The position numbers were made by a program, and so were the translations under genes. A model generated the notes under the pieces. That model did not search any database and was not told the DNA's origin. It saw nothing but the letters and a program-made list of their open reading frames with translations. A stretch of 64,000 bases of DNA from Scolanthus callimorphus (Eukaryota > Cnidaria > Anthozoa > Actiniaria > Edwardsiidae), in contig CM066916.1 in assembly GCA_033964015.1 (NCBI GenBank), positions 13,432,501 through 13,496,500 of the forward strand. Direction: 5' to 3'. This document shows positions 20,520 through 32,412 of this stretch, in pieces (position 1 is the first letter of the stretch; each line of letters begins with the position of its first letter).

Positions 20520-20652
20520 CCCTATGATGCCAGGTAACTTTTGAATGCTGAGTGGCACACGTTTAAGATCCTTTCTCTGTGTAAGGCTTTCTCGTGGTAT
20601 ATCCATGAAAGCTCACAGATACGCACACATTTCGACGGCTGAGCACGTTTTT
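20520..20652 (-). repeat. Arm 2, block matching 6811-6990
   Basis: Reverse-complement match through CAGGTAACTTTTGAATGCTG and ATCCATGAAAGCTCACAGAT. It is interrupted at 20653 by the element carrying the palindrome array. Confidence 0.7.
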
Positions 20653-20905
20653 AGCGGAGCTCCTGCGCGGGCCGAAGGCCCGCGCAAGCGGAGCACCATA
20701 CCTAAGGGAAAAACGTATAGTATACTATCGAGTTGATTTTTGAACGTCACGGGCATTATGGATCATTTTGATGACGTCATTGATGACGTAAGGGCACGTG
20801 ACTTTGGTGTAGAGTTCCTCTTATGGTCTTTGAAACTTTGTCCAAGTTTGGCTCCTTCGGGAGATATGATTTTTTCTTTATTTTTCTGGTATTAAACCTA
20901 TAGCG

Positions 20906-20944
20906 TACGCCGTCCGTCCGTCGTCCGTCCGTCCGTCCGTCCGT
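20906..20944. repeat. CCGT microsatellite
   Basis: Tandem CCGT units with one imperfect unit, immediately before the palindrome array. Confidence 0.9.
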
Positions 20945-21739
20945 GTACACATGGGAACTATGTGGTATGCAAAGAAAAAATTATATCTCCTCAAGGGAAC
21001 ATGCTAAGACAACCAAACTTGGAATATTTTGTCTATGCCACAAGGGGGGTGCTGTAACACGGACACGTGATGTGACGTCATCGATGACGTCATCTATGCT
21101 TGAAAAATCAATATCTCGTGAAGACTCTAACCAACCAAACTTGGGTAATGTAATCGATCCAGGTGCGAGTTGTTCAAAGGTGGATTAAATTTAAACCAGG
21201 TTTAGTTCTGAACCACTTTCGAGCAACTGGACCCAGGTCACCAGATGAGCGAAATGAAGTGGTCACGTGATGTGACGTCATCGATGACGTCATCTATGTT
21301 TGAAAAATCAATATCTCGTGAAGGGAAGACTCTAAGACAACAAAACTTAGGTAGTGTAGTCTAGGCCACCAGATAAAGCAAAATGAGGTGGTCACGTGAT
21401 ATGACGTCATCGATGACGTCATTTATGCTTGAAAAATCAATATCTCGTGAAGGGAAGACTCTAAAGCAACCAAACTTGGGCAATGTAATCCAGGTCACCA
21501 GATGAGCGAAATGAAGTGGTCACGTGATATGACGTCATCGATGACGTCATCTATGCTTGAAAAATCAACATCTCGTGAAGGGAAGACTCTAAAACAAACC
21601 AAACTTGAGTAATGTAATCCAGGTCAACAGATGAGCGAAATTAAGTGGTCACGTGATATGACGTCATCGATGACGTCATCTACTCTTGAAAAATCAATAT
21701 CTCATGAAAGGAAGACTCTAAAACAACCAAACTGGGTAA

Positions 21740-22777
21740 GGGACGTGTCATTATTTACCGGGGGGGAGGGCTCCCACTTTTTTCAACAAGGCTAAAAAAA
21801 AATTAGGACCCTCCCCTTGAACATAACAAAAAAATGTGACCCTCCCCCAGTCGTAGGTAAAAAAAAATTGGGACCCTCCCCCATGTCATTATATGCCTTC
21901 TGAAAAACCTGTCAGATAGACTATTGTCCGAGTGAAGCAATGTCTTTCATTCTTATTAATAGCAGAAATACTTTTTCCTTACTTCTGTCAAAGCTAGCGC
22001 TGTTATTATTTATCGCCTCGATTATTTACGTGAGGATTTTGGGTAATACACGGCAAAAATGCAGTGATCCTCCCTGTATAAGTACAATGATTACCGTGAT
22101 TCCACCTCTCTCGTCCCCTATTTCTCCTAGTACTGAAGACATTTTACAGAAAAGGGGGGTCGTACATCTTTCGTTGCGTTCGCCCGAATTTTGATAAACG
22201 AATGTTATCAATCCTAAGAGATAGGGTAGATGGACATGTTTTGTGTACGGTATAGTAAACAAAGCCTGTCAGGAGCCCAGGAAGTACGGTACCTCAACTA
22301 TAGGTTAGATGAAAGCTTCTATTGATGGGCTCCTGAGCCAACAAGGTATATTATTCATGTGCACAAGTGCGCGCCGCAAATGATGTCAAAAACTCACGCT
22401 TTCCTATAGGGTCTTCTTTCAAACATATAGTTACTTGCCCGCCAGGCCTATCATTGCAGGGCATTTTTTGGGAGAGTTTGCTTTTCCTCGTCAAGAAAAC
22501 TTGTTCTTGTAAACGGCGTGAGGGTGGTGTCTTCATTAATTGCTCAACGTGTATATTAGATGTCATTCTTTATGAAATTTTTATAGAGAAGTTGCTGAAA
22601 TAACCACTATCGGCATCTGTTTTACCCTCTTTATCGTCCAAATGTTGCTGAAAAAATTATGACCCTCCCCCAAACAGGAGTGAAAAAAATTTGGACCCTC
22701 CCTTTAGACACGCGAAAAAAATTAGGACCCCCCACAAAAATAGGAGCCCTCCCCCCCGCTAAATAATGACACGTCCC
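21740..22777. mobile_element. PIF/Harbinger-type element, family A copy 2
   Basis: Same termini as copy 1 (GGGACGTGTCATTATTTA), flanked by TAA (21737-21739, 22778-22780). Neighbouring array units contain the uninterrupted site CTTGGGTAATGTAATCC, so the insertion point and the 3-bp duplication are confirmed. At 1038 bp it has no transposase. It contains an 75-bp segment with CAGGAGCCCA / TGGGCTCCTG ends near 22268-22336. Confidence 0.9.
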
Positions 22778-23473
22778 TAATGTAATCCAGTTCACCAGAT
22801 GAGCGAAATGAAGTGGTCACGTGATGTGACGTCATCGATGACGTCATCTATGCTTGAAAAATCAATATCTCGTGAAGGGAAGACTCTAAGACAACCAAAC
22901 TTGGGTAGTGTAGTCTAGGCCACCAGATGAGCAAAATGAGGTGGTCACGTGATATGACGTCATCGATGACGTCATATATGCTTAAAAAACCAATATCTCG
23001 TGAAGGGAAGACTCTAAAGCAACCAAACTTGGGTAATGTAATCCAGGTCACCAGATGAGCGAAATGATGTGGTCACGTGATATGACGTCATCGATGACGT
23101 CATCTACGCTTAAAAATAATATCTCATGAAAGGAAGACTCTAAACCAACCAAACTTGGGTAATGTAATCCAGGTCACCAGATGAGCGAAATGAAGTGGTC
23201 ACGTGATGTGACGTCATCGATGACGTCATCTATGCTTGAAAAATTAATATCTCGTGAAGGGAATACTCTAAAACAACCAAACTTTGGTAGTGTAGTCTAG
23301 GTCATTAGATGAGCGAAATGAAGTGGTCACGTAATATGACGTCATCGATGATGTCATTTATGCTTGAAAAATTATATCTCGTGAAGGGAAGACTCTAAAG
23401 TAACCATGTAAACCATGTACACATGGGAATCCCTTTCATTCACACAGAAAATTTTATAACCAGGAGCTCCGCT

Positions 23474-24060
23474 TTTAGCCAGTGGCTTAATCTATATTAT
23501 TGACTTTGAGCCTCTTTAAGCCTTAACCAAGGACTCTTGAAATACATTGCTTCCAGCCTATCCCAGTCACAGGCGGAACAGGCCAAACAAGCAACGCAAG
23601 AGATGGGAGACTATTGAGTTGAGCCAACTCAACTCCAAGGGGCTCCGCTTCTCAAGAGGAACGTCGGTGTTTTCCTAGATACGACAGTTTTGAATCCATA
23701 TTTCTAATTTACAGAAAGATCGGATTTCGGATATTTTCTAACTGCAAACTTACTGAAAGGAAAACGTTTCTTCGAGTGATGAATTGTCGCCGCTAGCAGC
23801 TGTTCCCATATGATACCGTTGACTGCGTCAATGTTTAGTTTACCAGGCCAATTACTGTGGTAAACAAATGAAGTAATGCTCTGATCTTAACAATTTGTCC
23901 ATATCTGTAGTTATACTTGAGCGCGAATTTTGAGGTTAGGTTCAATTGTTTCTATGTTCATCAATTGAATCAAGGCTCGCGTATAGGATTTTTTATAGTG
24001 ACTTTGAAGTCTATATATACAAAAAAAAGAAACCCAAAATCGCAAGCACAAATATCTATT
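23474..24060 (-). repeat. Arm 2, block matching about 6280-6810
   Basis: Reverse-complement match through CCAAGGACTCTTGAAA, GGCGGAACAGGCC, TTTTCCTAGATACGACAG and AGCAGCTGTTCC. Its inner half (about 23920-24060) is followed by a diverged partial copy at 24090-24230. Confidence 0.75.
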
Positions 24061-25059
24061 ATTATGGAGTTGAATTTATTTATTTAGAACGCGAATTTGA
24101 GTGTTGCGTTGATTTTCAATGAATACCGGCGCGAGTCACTGTGTATCGTGTGTAGCATTCTTGAACGAGAGTGCATTTGCAGTCTATACATTACAAAAGA
24201 AACCCCAAATCGCGAGCACAATTAACCAAGTTACTTTCTGATTAAATTTCCAGCTAGTGAAATGAATTTAAGAGGCAAACAAAGTAATGTTTCAAATTTA
24301 TCAAGCAATATTATGGAGCAACAACATGACAATAAGCCTATTCATGTGGAACTTTGAGATGAAGTGGGTATCAAACCTTGTGAAATAATATGGTAAAACC
24401 GTACCGGATTAAAATTCCTTTTAGCACAATATCTCAAGGAAACATTGATAAAAATGTGCGTGCGAGGTTTCATTTCGTTGGGAAAATGCCGAGTAAGTAA
24501 TAAATTGCGGAAGAAGTTTGCACGCGCTTTGAAGTTTTTCCAGATAACACTGATTTGCATAGCAACGCTTTGAGCAAAATTATTCATCCTACGAATTCTC
24601 GATCTTTAAACTGTCCACTGCATGGGATATTGTCATCTTTCTTCATAATGTCTGATTGATTATAAGGCGCCATTATTTCTTGTGCAGGGAAATATAAAGG
24701 AAAAAACAAATGCTCTCACTCCTGTTGCTATGCTTCGTTTTAGTCCGTCTTCTAAAGTTGAATACTATTTGTCTCTTGAATCAATTAAATTGGTGCTTGG
24801 ACGTAGTGCGCAGAAGCGCACTTAATCAGCTCATTAACTCGGTTCGTAACTAATGTGATATTAGGGAAGAGGTCAAAACAATTGTACTCGAATGTTGCCC
24901 AATTTGTTCAGGGGAGGTGGTGGGTACCGACATCTACCCCCTTAGTAGTACCCAATACCCTTTTTCAGACGTAATTTTCTCAGAGCATGATCTAGGGGTA
25001 CCTGATTTTATTGCACATATGGACTCCTCTCGCTGCGCGAGGAAAGCGTTGGAGCATAG
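24061..25059. other. No gene seen
   Basis: The first 170 bases partly repeat the end of the preceding block. The remainder is unassigned AT-rich sequence. Confidence 0.4.
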
Positions 25060-25190
25060 GTCCGAAGAACCCGCTAAAATTGACAACGCAAGCGCGCCTA
25101 TTACACAGAAAAACCATTTGACTTCGGAATTGTTTGTATGCTTATTATATTTCAGTAAGGGAAGAGAAGAGAAACAGGTAAAGTACTAGA
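25060..25190 (-). repeat. Arm 2, block matching 5826-5945
   Basis: Reverse-complement match through TCCGAAGAACCCGCTAAAAT, CATTTGACTTCGGAATTG and AGAGAAACAGGTAAAGTA. The next part of arm 2 resumes only at 31572. Arm 1 is continuous at the equivalent point (5825/5826), so about 6.4 kb has entered arm 2 here. Confidence 0.75.
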
Positions 25191-25462
25191 AGTTTCTAAA
25201 AGAAAGTGAAGTGCTGCGAGGAATAACTGGGGGGTGGGGGGGGGATGAATTTACTTGATCATTTCCATACAAATACTGTATTTTTCCTTTGGAAATTCCA
25301 GAGGGGTGGGGGGTCACTTTTCGACACTCTTCCGTTGGGGGAGGGTGGGGAGGGGAGGGGAGCGGGTATGGATATTTTCTGGAACCCACCATGGGCGGCA
25401 CTAGTTTATGCCCAACCCCCCCCCCCCCTGCTTCCAGAATTAACAATAGCTTACCCCCCTTA
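25191..25462. other. G/C-run-rich flank
   Basis: Contains several G and C homopolymer runs and the left part of a repeat whose other side continues at 29357 (CCGCCC, CCATG, TTTCCTGGAA motifs). Open frames here are low-complexity and not credible genes. Confidence 0.45.
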
Positions 25463-26247
25463 GGGACCGGTCATTAATTAAGTCGGAGGGGGGGGGGGGG
25501 GTGGAGGAGAAATCGGGGCCCTGAAAATTTTTTAAGCGAACACAAGGGGGTCTTGAAAGGCGAAAAATGGCAGTTAAGGGGGGTCTTGAGAAAAAAAATA
25601 TTTTGTCTTTATCAGCAAAAAGTCTAAAAAAAATTTCGGCTCGCGCTCCGCGCTCGCCATCTACACAATCCTAACACTCCTGATCATTTTAAGAGACCCA
25701 CATACTGCCTTCAGAAGAGGGGGAGGGGGAGGTGACTTGCGAGGTAACTTGCCATGATATATCCATTGTGGGAGACCTTATGTTAGGCCTGGAAATGGGA
25801 TTGGAGTCACTGGGACTGGGATTGGCCAATAGAACTAGTAATGGGGAAAATGTTAAGGAAGGTTAATTTGCCTTTAACTGAACCAACAATCAAATATCAA
25901 TGTCTGTGAAGAGTGGCTTTAAAAAATTTGTGAACTGCTTTTAAAATTTTGCCCTACGACTGCAAACAAACACTCTGTACACATGTCTAAAAGTCACTTT
26001 TAACGCTGGGAATTTGAAAACTTTGACTGGGATTTCTGTGAAAAAAAAAACTTCAGGACTGGGATCTTGCGAAACTTTTACACCGAGAAATGGGATTTGG
26101 ACCCCCTTCGGACCTGTTTGAATAATTTTGACTGACATGGATGGAGGGGAAGGGGGGGTCCTGAAATGTTTCAGTCTCTCAGAGGGGGGCTCCCGAAAAC
26201 AATCAATGCTATTAGGTGGGGTTCTTGAAAATTTTTTGGATCACAGG

Positions 26248-29200
26248 CCGTGAATGTAAGAGGGAGAGCTCTTATTGATACCTGCACTGCGTTTAACTGC
26301 GAATATTTAATGGTCGGTAAGTATGGGATTTGACTGGAAAGAAAACATGTTTTAAATATAACGGTAGTAGTCTTGTGGATTACGTTATAGGTCAGCTGAA
26401 TTTTTAGAGAAAAAATGATTTTTATCGGTTAACTCCTTACAACCACACTTATCTGACCATTGTGTCCTTACATATAGCATCAGAATACCAATCAGTCAAT
26501 CAAAAGAAAATATCAAGCTAAAAATATCACCATGACCAAACATAGCCAAGTTATTTGGAGCGATAAAGCGAAAGTAAAAATACAAGAAATGTTACGTTCA
26601 GAGCATGTACAAAATAAGATAAATGACATCTTGGAAAACAGTGATGTAGAAATCATGACAAGGAAATTTTCTCAGTGTCTAACTGAAATAGGAGAGCTGT
26701 CAGGTTTAAAAGTAAAAAAAGAAGTTCAAACCGGGGACACAAAATGACCGGCCATGGTTTGACAAAGACTGTACGATCGAGAAGTGCGCCTTAAATCCCT
26801 CGGAAAGGGAGGTTTGTGATGACCCTAACAACTCTGTTTTACGACTAAACTTGCACAACAAGAAAAAGGCATTCAAAAAGCTATGTAGACGAAAGAAAAG
26901 AAAGCAATTCCAAAAACAAATTTCCGACCTTGACTTCGGTGACGCAAAATCCTTATGGAAAAACATTAAAAAAGTATTAAGTTGGGCAAAAATAAAGAAA
27001 ACGTCGAGCACATGGCAGAGTAACTGGAGAGGAAATTTTATGACCATTTTAAAAATCTGAACGAAGGTAGCAATGCACAAACGATTAATTTGGAAGGAAA
27101 TGTTGATGCCGAGGAAGGCCCTTTAGATTATCCGATAACATTGGAAGAGGTAGAAAACGCATTTGGGAAAATAAAGAAACGTAAGGCGCCGGGGCCAGAC
27201 AATATCTCCAACGAATTTCTACAAGCAGGCAAAGATTCATTAAAAAATCACTTAAAGACCCTTTTTAATAACATTCTAACTAGTGAACAGTATCCTGAAT
27301 CATGGAATGTTGGTCATATAGTTCCTATTTTAAAAAATCGGACCCATCAAGGCGGAAAACTATAGAGGTATTACTTTACTTTCAGCCTTAGGGAAAATTT
27401 TCACTTCGATACTCAACTCGAGCTATACGAACACCTAGTCTCACAGGGGTTGTTGAAAAAGGAGCAAGGCGGTTTTAGAAAGAATCACGGCACTGTAGAT
27501 AGCATTTCGGTTCTGAAGTCGGTAATAGACAAATATGTTAAAAGCAAACCAAAGAAAAAGAAAAACCTGCTGTTTTCTTGCTTCATTGATTTTCAAAAAG
27601 CCTTCGACTGTATCCCCCGTCAAAAACTGTTAAAGAAATTACAAAGCGTTGGGGTATTCGGAAAATTCCTTAAATTAGTAGCATCAATGTATACAACCGT
27701 AAATCAGCAGTAAAACTAGGTGACACCGTAACCCCAGCTTTCGAGTGTAAAACCGGCGGTGAAGCAGGGATGTATGATCAGCCCCACTCTATTTAATCTT
27801 TACTTACATGATTTACCCGACTTACTCAATCAACAGAATAATGAGGATGTAAAATTAGACGAGAGCCCATTGAGTTGCCTCATATATGCCGATGATCTAG
27901 TGATATTCTCAAAATCGGAACGTGGCTTACAAAGATATTTGCATGTAGTCGAAACTTTTTGTGAGGAATCAGGTCTGAAAGTGAATATAGAAAAGACAAA
28001 AATACTTATTTTCAATAACAATGGTAAAACAATGAGTAATTGTAGTTTCTCTCTCGATGGAAGGAGACTTGAAAATGTTAAATCGTATAAGTATTTAGGC
28101 TTACAGATGTCAGCATTTGGAAATTTCACACTCGCCAAGCACGACTCAAGAAGACAGCTCTCAAAGCTCTTTTTAAGTTCAAAAAAGAAATGGGCGATTT
28201 TTTCCGATCGAAACCAAAATTAACGCTTAGACTTTTTGATGCACTGATATTACCCATACTCATTTACGGCAGCGAAATATGGGGAATAGAAACCACTACC
28301 TCAAATGATAAAGAACCAATGGAACAAGTACATACTAAATTCTGCAAAATGTTGCTAGGAGTTAACAAATATGCAAGTAACAACGCATGCAGAAGCGAAC
28401 TTGGAAGATTTCCGTTAAGGACACAAGCACAGATAAGGTCCCTAAACTTCTGGCTTAAACTTGCCAGCCCTAGTACTTCCCCAAAATTATCTAAAATTGC
28501 TTATCATGACTGTCAGAACTCAGAAAACAAAGCATTTTGGAGCACGAAAGTAAAAAATCGACTGAACCAGATAGGATTCGCAGAAATCTGGCTCAACCAA
28601 GACAGACTCGGAGAAAACACAACTTAATTGGGCAAACTATTAAACAACGAATCAAAGATATTGAAATTCAGACATGGCTAGGCGAGATCCACAATGACTG
28701 CAGAAAAGAGAGCAACCAACAAAATAAGTTAAGAACGTTTAGGAAATTTAAGATCTCTTACGATTTGGAACCCTATCTTAATCAAGTCCCCAATATTAAA
28801 CACAGAACTGCATTAACAAAATACGAATAAGTAGCCATAAACTAGAAATCGAAGTCGGGCGACACAAGAAGCCATATCAAAAAGTAGAGGAAAGACTTTG
28901 CCGTTTATGTTGCAATGGAGAAATAGAAGATAAAAAAACACTTCCTATTAAATTGTAGTTATTTTAAATTGAACGGAATAAACTTTTCAAACAGATAGAG
29001 CAGTCATGGAAAATTAAGACAAGCAGAATATCAGACAATGAGCTCTTCCTCTTACTGATAAATCCACCTGAAAACTTAAGCAAAATTATTTCAAATATAT
29101 TTTTAATGCATTTACTGCAAGACAGAATTTTCTTTCCTTTAATGGCCAATAACAGCATGATCTACTGATAAGATATATATCCTAAATGTTGGTTTTGCTT

Positions 29201-29289
29201 TAATTATTTATTAATTTATTGGAATTACACCGATGTAAATTTAGTCATTTACAAAGTGCCAATAAAACATGTCTATGTCTATGTCTATG
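26248..29289 (+). mobile_element. 5'-truncated non-LTR retrotransposon (LINE)
   Basis: Inserted in the family B element with TCACAGG on both sides (26241-26247, 29290-29296). The 5' end starts inside an endonuclease domain. The 3' end is a TCTATG simple repeat following AATAAAACATG, typical of target-primed insertion. About 3.04 kb. Confidence 0.85.
26250..29166 (+). pseudogene. LINE endonuclease tail + reverse transcriptase (multiple frameshifts)
   Basis: The first part shows the end of an AP-endonuclease (GRALIDTCTAFNCEYL, SSLVDYV, LSDHCVLTYSI with the SDH motif). After a frame change at 26530 a linker leads to reverse transcriptase: RKAPGPDNISNEF (27180), QGGFRKNHGTVDSI (27465), FIDFQKAFDCI (27585), KQGCMISPTLFNLYLHDLP (27762) and SCLIYADDLVIF (catalytic YADD, 27875), then a thumb region. 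A C-terminal LCRLCCNGEIED segment near 28900 looks like the Cys-rich tail of I/Nimb-type LINEs. At least five frame changes make it non-functional. The clade is uncertain. Confidence 0.85.
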
Positions 29290-29356
29290 TCACAGGTATT
29301 TTCTCCTCCACCCCCCCCCCCCCCCCCCCTCCGACTTAATTAATGACGGTCCCTTA

Positions 29357-31571
29357 TAGAATTCCTAGCCTAGCTCCAGGCAGAATTCCGAGCATGAAAG
29401 TCCCCCCCCCCCATTCAGAATTTCCAAATGCCGCCCGTCCCCGGGGTATATATATTTCCTGGAATTGCCCAATATGCAAAAAAATTCTCACATTCTTATT
29501 ACATGATTCTTATAAAAATAAATAGTATCTAAAATAAATAAAAAGTGGTGTAATAGTTTCTAGATTTCTGCTTCTTTCTTATATTTGCCCTTTTACTGTA
29601 CACGTATGATGAATTATGGTTTTGAATGATAGTATAAGATTGTCAAGGTTATAACAGAATTGCTCTGGGGGGCGGGAGTATGGTTAATTTCTGGAACCAC
29701 ACATTTCACTAGAGCCGTAATAGAGTCACTGACATAATATTGCCTTTTAATGTTTGTAGTTGTTATAGCTTTGAGTGTTTTTCTTGCATTCATTGATAGT
29801 GATGCACAGCTGTAAAATATAAAATAAAAATATGTAATAGGGAGGAATAAAGGAAGGATTAAGAAAGAGAAAGTAACTTAACCTACCTACAGCAATGAAA
29901 CACACATGAAATAAAAGGGTTTCACGCCCTTCAATCAAAGGCCTTATGGCCTCGACTGAATCCACCTCTCTCGACATTGTTTATTCTGGATATCACAAAA
30001 ATCTAATCCAATAATTGTTTATCATCCCCGGCATGTTCAATTGTTAAAATGGATAATCAATATTGATAGATACCATGACAAAATTAACAAATATATCAAA
30101 AATTGATTGAAATCTATAAGGGGGATCTCTGTGAGTAATCGATTTCTCAATCAATGCTATCGATTATATTTATTTCATCAATTTTCGGTTGTTCAATGTT
30201 TCATATAACTGTTTGGTTTGGTACTGCATAGGCTCAATGTTTACAACAGGCCTTAGTGAGATCCATCCCTAACACAAATTTCAGGCACCATTAAACGTGA
30301 ATTAACAACATGACAAGGACACATTTGTTTATTTGCATTCGCCTTCATGATATAGCTATTTCATATCTACCAGTATACACAGTTAAGATAACAATAAGGA
30401 ACATAGCATGGAGCCTAGAAGGTACTCACACTATACAATCATATAATTGATAAGTTGATTGGCCGAAAATTTTTGAGTATCAATGATTATCAATTAGCTG
30501 ATACACTCGATACCAAGTAATTATTATTGATTGTTATCAATTGGATTTTCGCTATCAATTCTTATTGATTAATGAACGGAATTATCATTAGGCCCTGCCA
30601 TAAAAAAAATGTACCCCCGGGTTATGACCTACATGTAAATGTAATAACTAGTTAATTTGCTCACCATCACATCAGCAGCCCCCAAGAATTTAGCAGTCAC
30701 CCCCAAGAATTTAGCGTTTTCAGGCCTTGACCCCCCAAGAATTATTTCAACCTTCGAGCTCCTACCCCTGAAGAATTCGGGGGGTACAGAAACAAAATGT
30801 CATAGCACATTTGTGGACTTTTTCATGGTTCATGATAATAATGAATAAACTATCAATATTTCCGAGCCTGTTTCTTTTTGACCCCAGTCCAGTGCTTTGA
30901 CTAAAGAAGATCTGAGCTAAGAGAGGCCTTTTAAAAAACTATCACCCAAACAGTACTTTTAAGTTTTAAACAGTTGTGGAACGGCCCTAAACTCTAAAGT
31001 AAGCCCAAGTAAGCTGCATAACATGTGTCGATGCAACTGCAAAACAAACGCTTACTTTTATAAACTAAAGTTTACTTTCAAAAGAACTCCTTCCACTAAT
31101 TCGGCGAAATAAATCTCATGTATCTGATGCATCGTTCCCCACTGGAAATATCATTTGGATGTGAAGTAAACTCGCCGCCTTGTTGTTGCCGCCATCTTGA
31201 ATTTTCAAATGGTTCAAATACGCTGTAAAACTGTAGAGAGCTCGCAAAAGTTTGATTCTCGGAGGAAGCCTTGAAAAACAAACAGCCAATAAATATCCAC
31301 TAAGTGCTCCATCCTTAAGTAAGAATTCCAGCCAGGATATCCTCTGAAACTCTCGCCAGATGTGGACTTTTGGTACACACAAGGTGATGCATGGAAGCGA
31401 GGCTGTGGCTCCGACAAACCGAGCGCACCAAAGCTCACGATATATATTCTTGCGCGGGACTGGCGGGATGTCCGTGAACAGCGGGAACAAACAGCGGCGG
31501 GAAGGAAGGCAAATTTGAAAATGCCTGGGAACAAAGATTAGTGTCGCTGCTCGGCCTGAGGGCCTCGCACA
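29357..31571. other. No gene supported
   Basis: 29357-29470 continues the repeat begun before 25460. 30000-30600 is AT-rich, with many ATTGAT/ATCAAT motifs in both orientations. 30660-30790 has repeated CCCCCAAGAATTTAGC-like blocks. On the minus strand around 31190-31200 a CAAGATGGCGGC (YY1-box/ATG context) precedes short open frames up to 124 codons, but none has a recognisable domain. Confidence 0.4.
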
Positions 31572-32412
31572 AAAATTGTTCTAAGAAATTTTTACTTTAT
31601 CATTATTTTTAGAGAATTGATTCATGGCTTAGCGGCTCTTGTAGGCAGTGGCCTTGGCAAAGGTGTAAGTTTGCTCAAACTTGTCTCAATGAAAATTTTT
31701 CGAATTAAAATTGTCCCTGCACATATAGTAGTAATCTGTAATACAACATTTAGTTTTGAATGTCTATGGTGCTTTCGGCTGAGGGAAGGGTTTTTTTAGT
31801 TTATGTGGGGGATTTCAACATGGCCGCGATGGCGGCTTTGTCCCTCGCTGAAAAATCGCTTGAATTAGAACTTAGCCAAAGGTGAATTTTCCAACAAAAG
31901 CAAGCCCTTGAGAGATTTCCTTCTTCTCGTTGGGTGTGTGTCCTTCGTTTGTAAATTTGTCACTCATTTCGCCTTAGCGTTCGAACAGAAAAGCAAGGAA
32001 CTAGTGTACGTTTGTTCAAGCTGAATGAAATGTTTTCTCAACTTAAGCTTTCGAATAACATTATCCCTGCACATTCCTGACAGTAATCTGTCACAGAACC
32101 ATTGAAGTCTGAATGACTATGGTGCTTTCGGCTGTGCGAACTGAGTTCCAGTTTCTTAGTTTCTGTGGGAGATTTCAAATGGCGGCGATGGCAGCTTTGT
32201 CCCTCGCTTAAGAAATCGCTTGAATCAGAACTTAGCCCAGGGTGAATCTTTGCCAACAAAAACACGCTCACTGTCGAGATTTCCACCTTCTCTGCAGGTT
32301 TGTGAACTTCTTTGGCGACACAGCTTCAGGCCTAAGCGGAGTGAGTGCGAACGATTTAGCCAATCAGAAAGGTTTGCGCAGACAACCCGATGATAATAGT
32401 ATAGATATAAAA
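31572..32412 (-). repeat. Arm 2, block matching 4976-5825
   Basis: Long reverse-complement match: TTAGAGAATTGATTCATGGC, TTTGTCCCTCGCT, GAAAGCACC (inverse), GCCTAAGCGGAGTGAGTGCG and ACAACCCGATGATAATAGTA. Outside 32412 similarity stops, giving the outer border of the inverted duplication. Confidence 0.75.

Larger units (their letters stand above)
20760..23410 (+). repeat. 128-bp tandem repeats, each with TGACGTCATCGATGACGTCA
   Basis: About ten repeats (starting near 21060, 21264, 21394, 21521, 21650, then 22818, 22946, 23076, 23200, 23328) share CACGTGAT, a 20-bp perfect palindrome made of two CRE octamers (TGACGTCA) four bases apart, ATATCTCGTGAAGGGAAGAC, CAACCAAACTTGGG and GTAATCCAGGTCACCAGATG. 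A degenerate unit lies at 20770. The array is split by the element at 21740-22777. Related reversed units occur at 53000-53330. Confidence 0.88.
20653..23473. mobile_element. Array-bearing element with AGCGGAGCTCCTG ends
   Basis: AGCGGAGCTCCTG (20653-20665) and its reverse complement (23461-23473) bound this block, with TTTTA-like sequence on both sides. It sits exactly where inverted arm 2 is broken. Just inside the left end is a GGGCCGAAGGCCC hairpin, then a CCGT microsatellite (20906-20944), then the palindrome array. A GTACACATGGGAA motif occurs at both ends of the array (about 20945 and 23419). It encodes no protein. Confidence 0.6.
25463..29353. mobile_element. PIF/Harbinger-type element, family B, with nested LINE
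   Basis: Ends GGGACCGGTCATTAATTAAG and the near-exact inverse (ATTAATGACGGTCCC) are flanked by TTA (25460-25462, 29354-29356), with long G/C runs inside. Without the LINE at 26248-29289 the element would be about 0.85 kb. Its arms contain GGGGGTCTTGAAA-like repeated blocks. No transposase. Confidence 0.85.

Noticed and set aside
20906..23410. CRISPR array
   Set aside because: Units are about 128 bp with conserved sequence throughout and no unique spacers; this is a eukaryotic tandem repeat.
25245..25477. Overlapping frames rich in Gly and Pro
   Set aside because: They arise from G/C homopolymer runs in a repeat.
31116..31490. 124-codon minus-strand frame as a gene
   Set aside because: No recognisable domain, overlapping frames of similar length, and no clear splice context.
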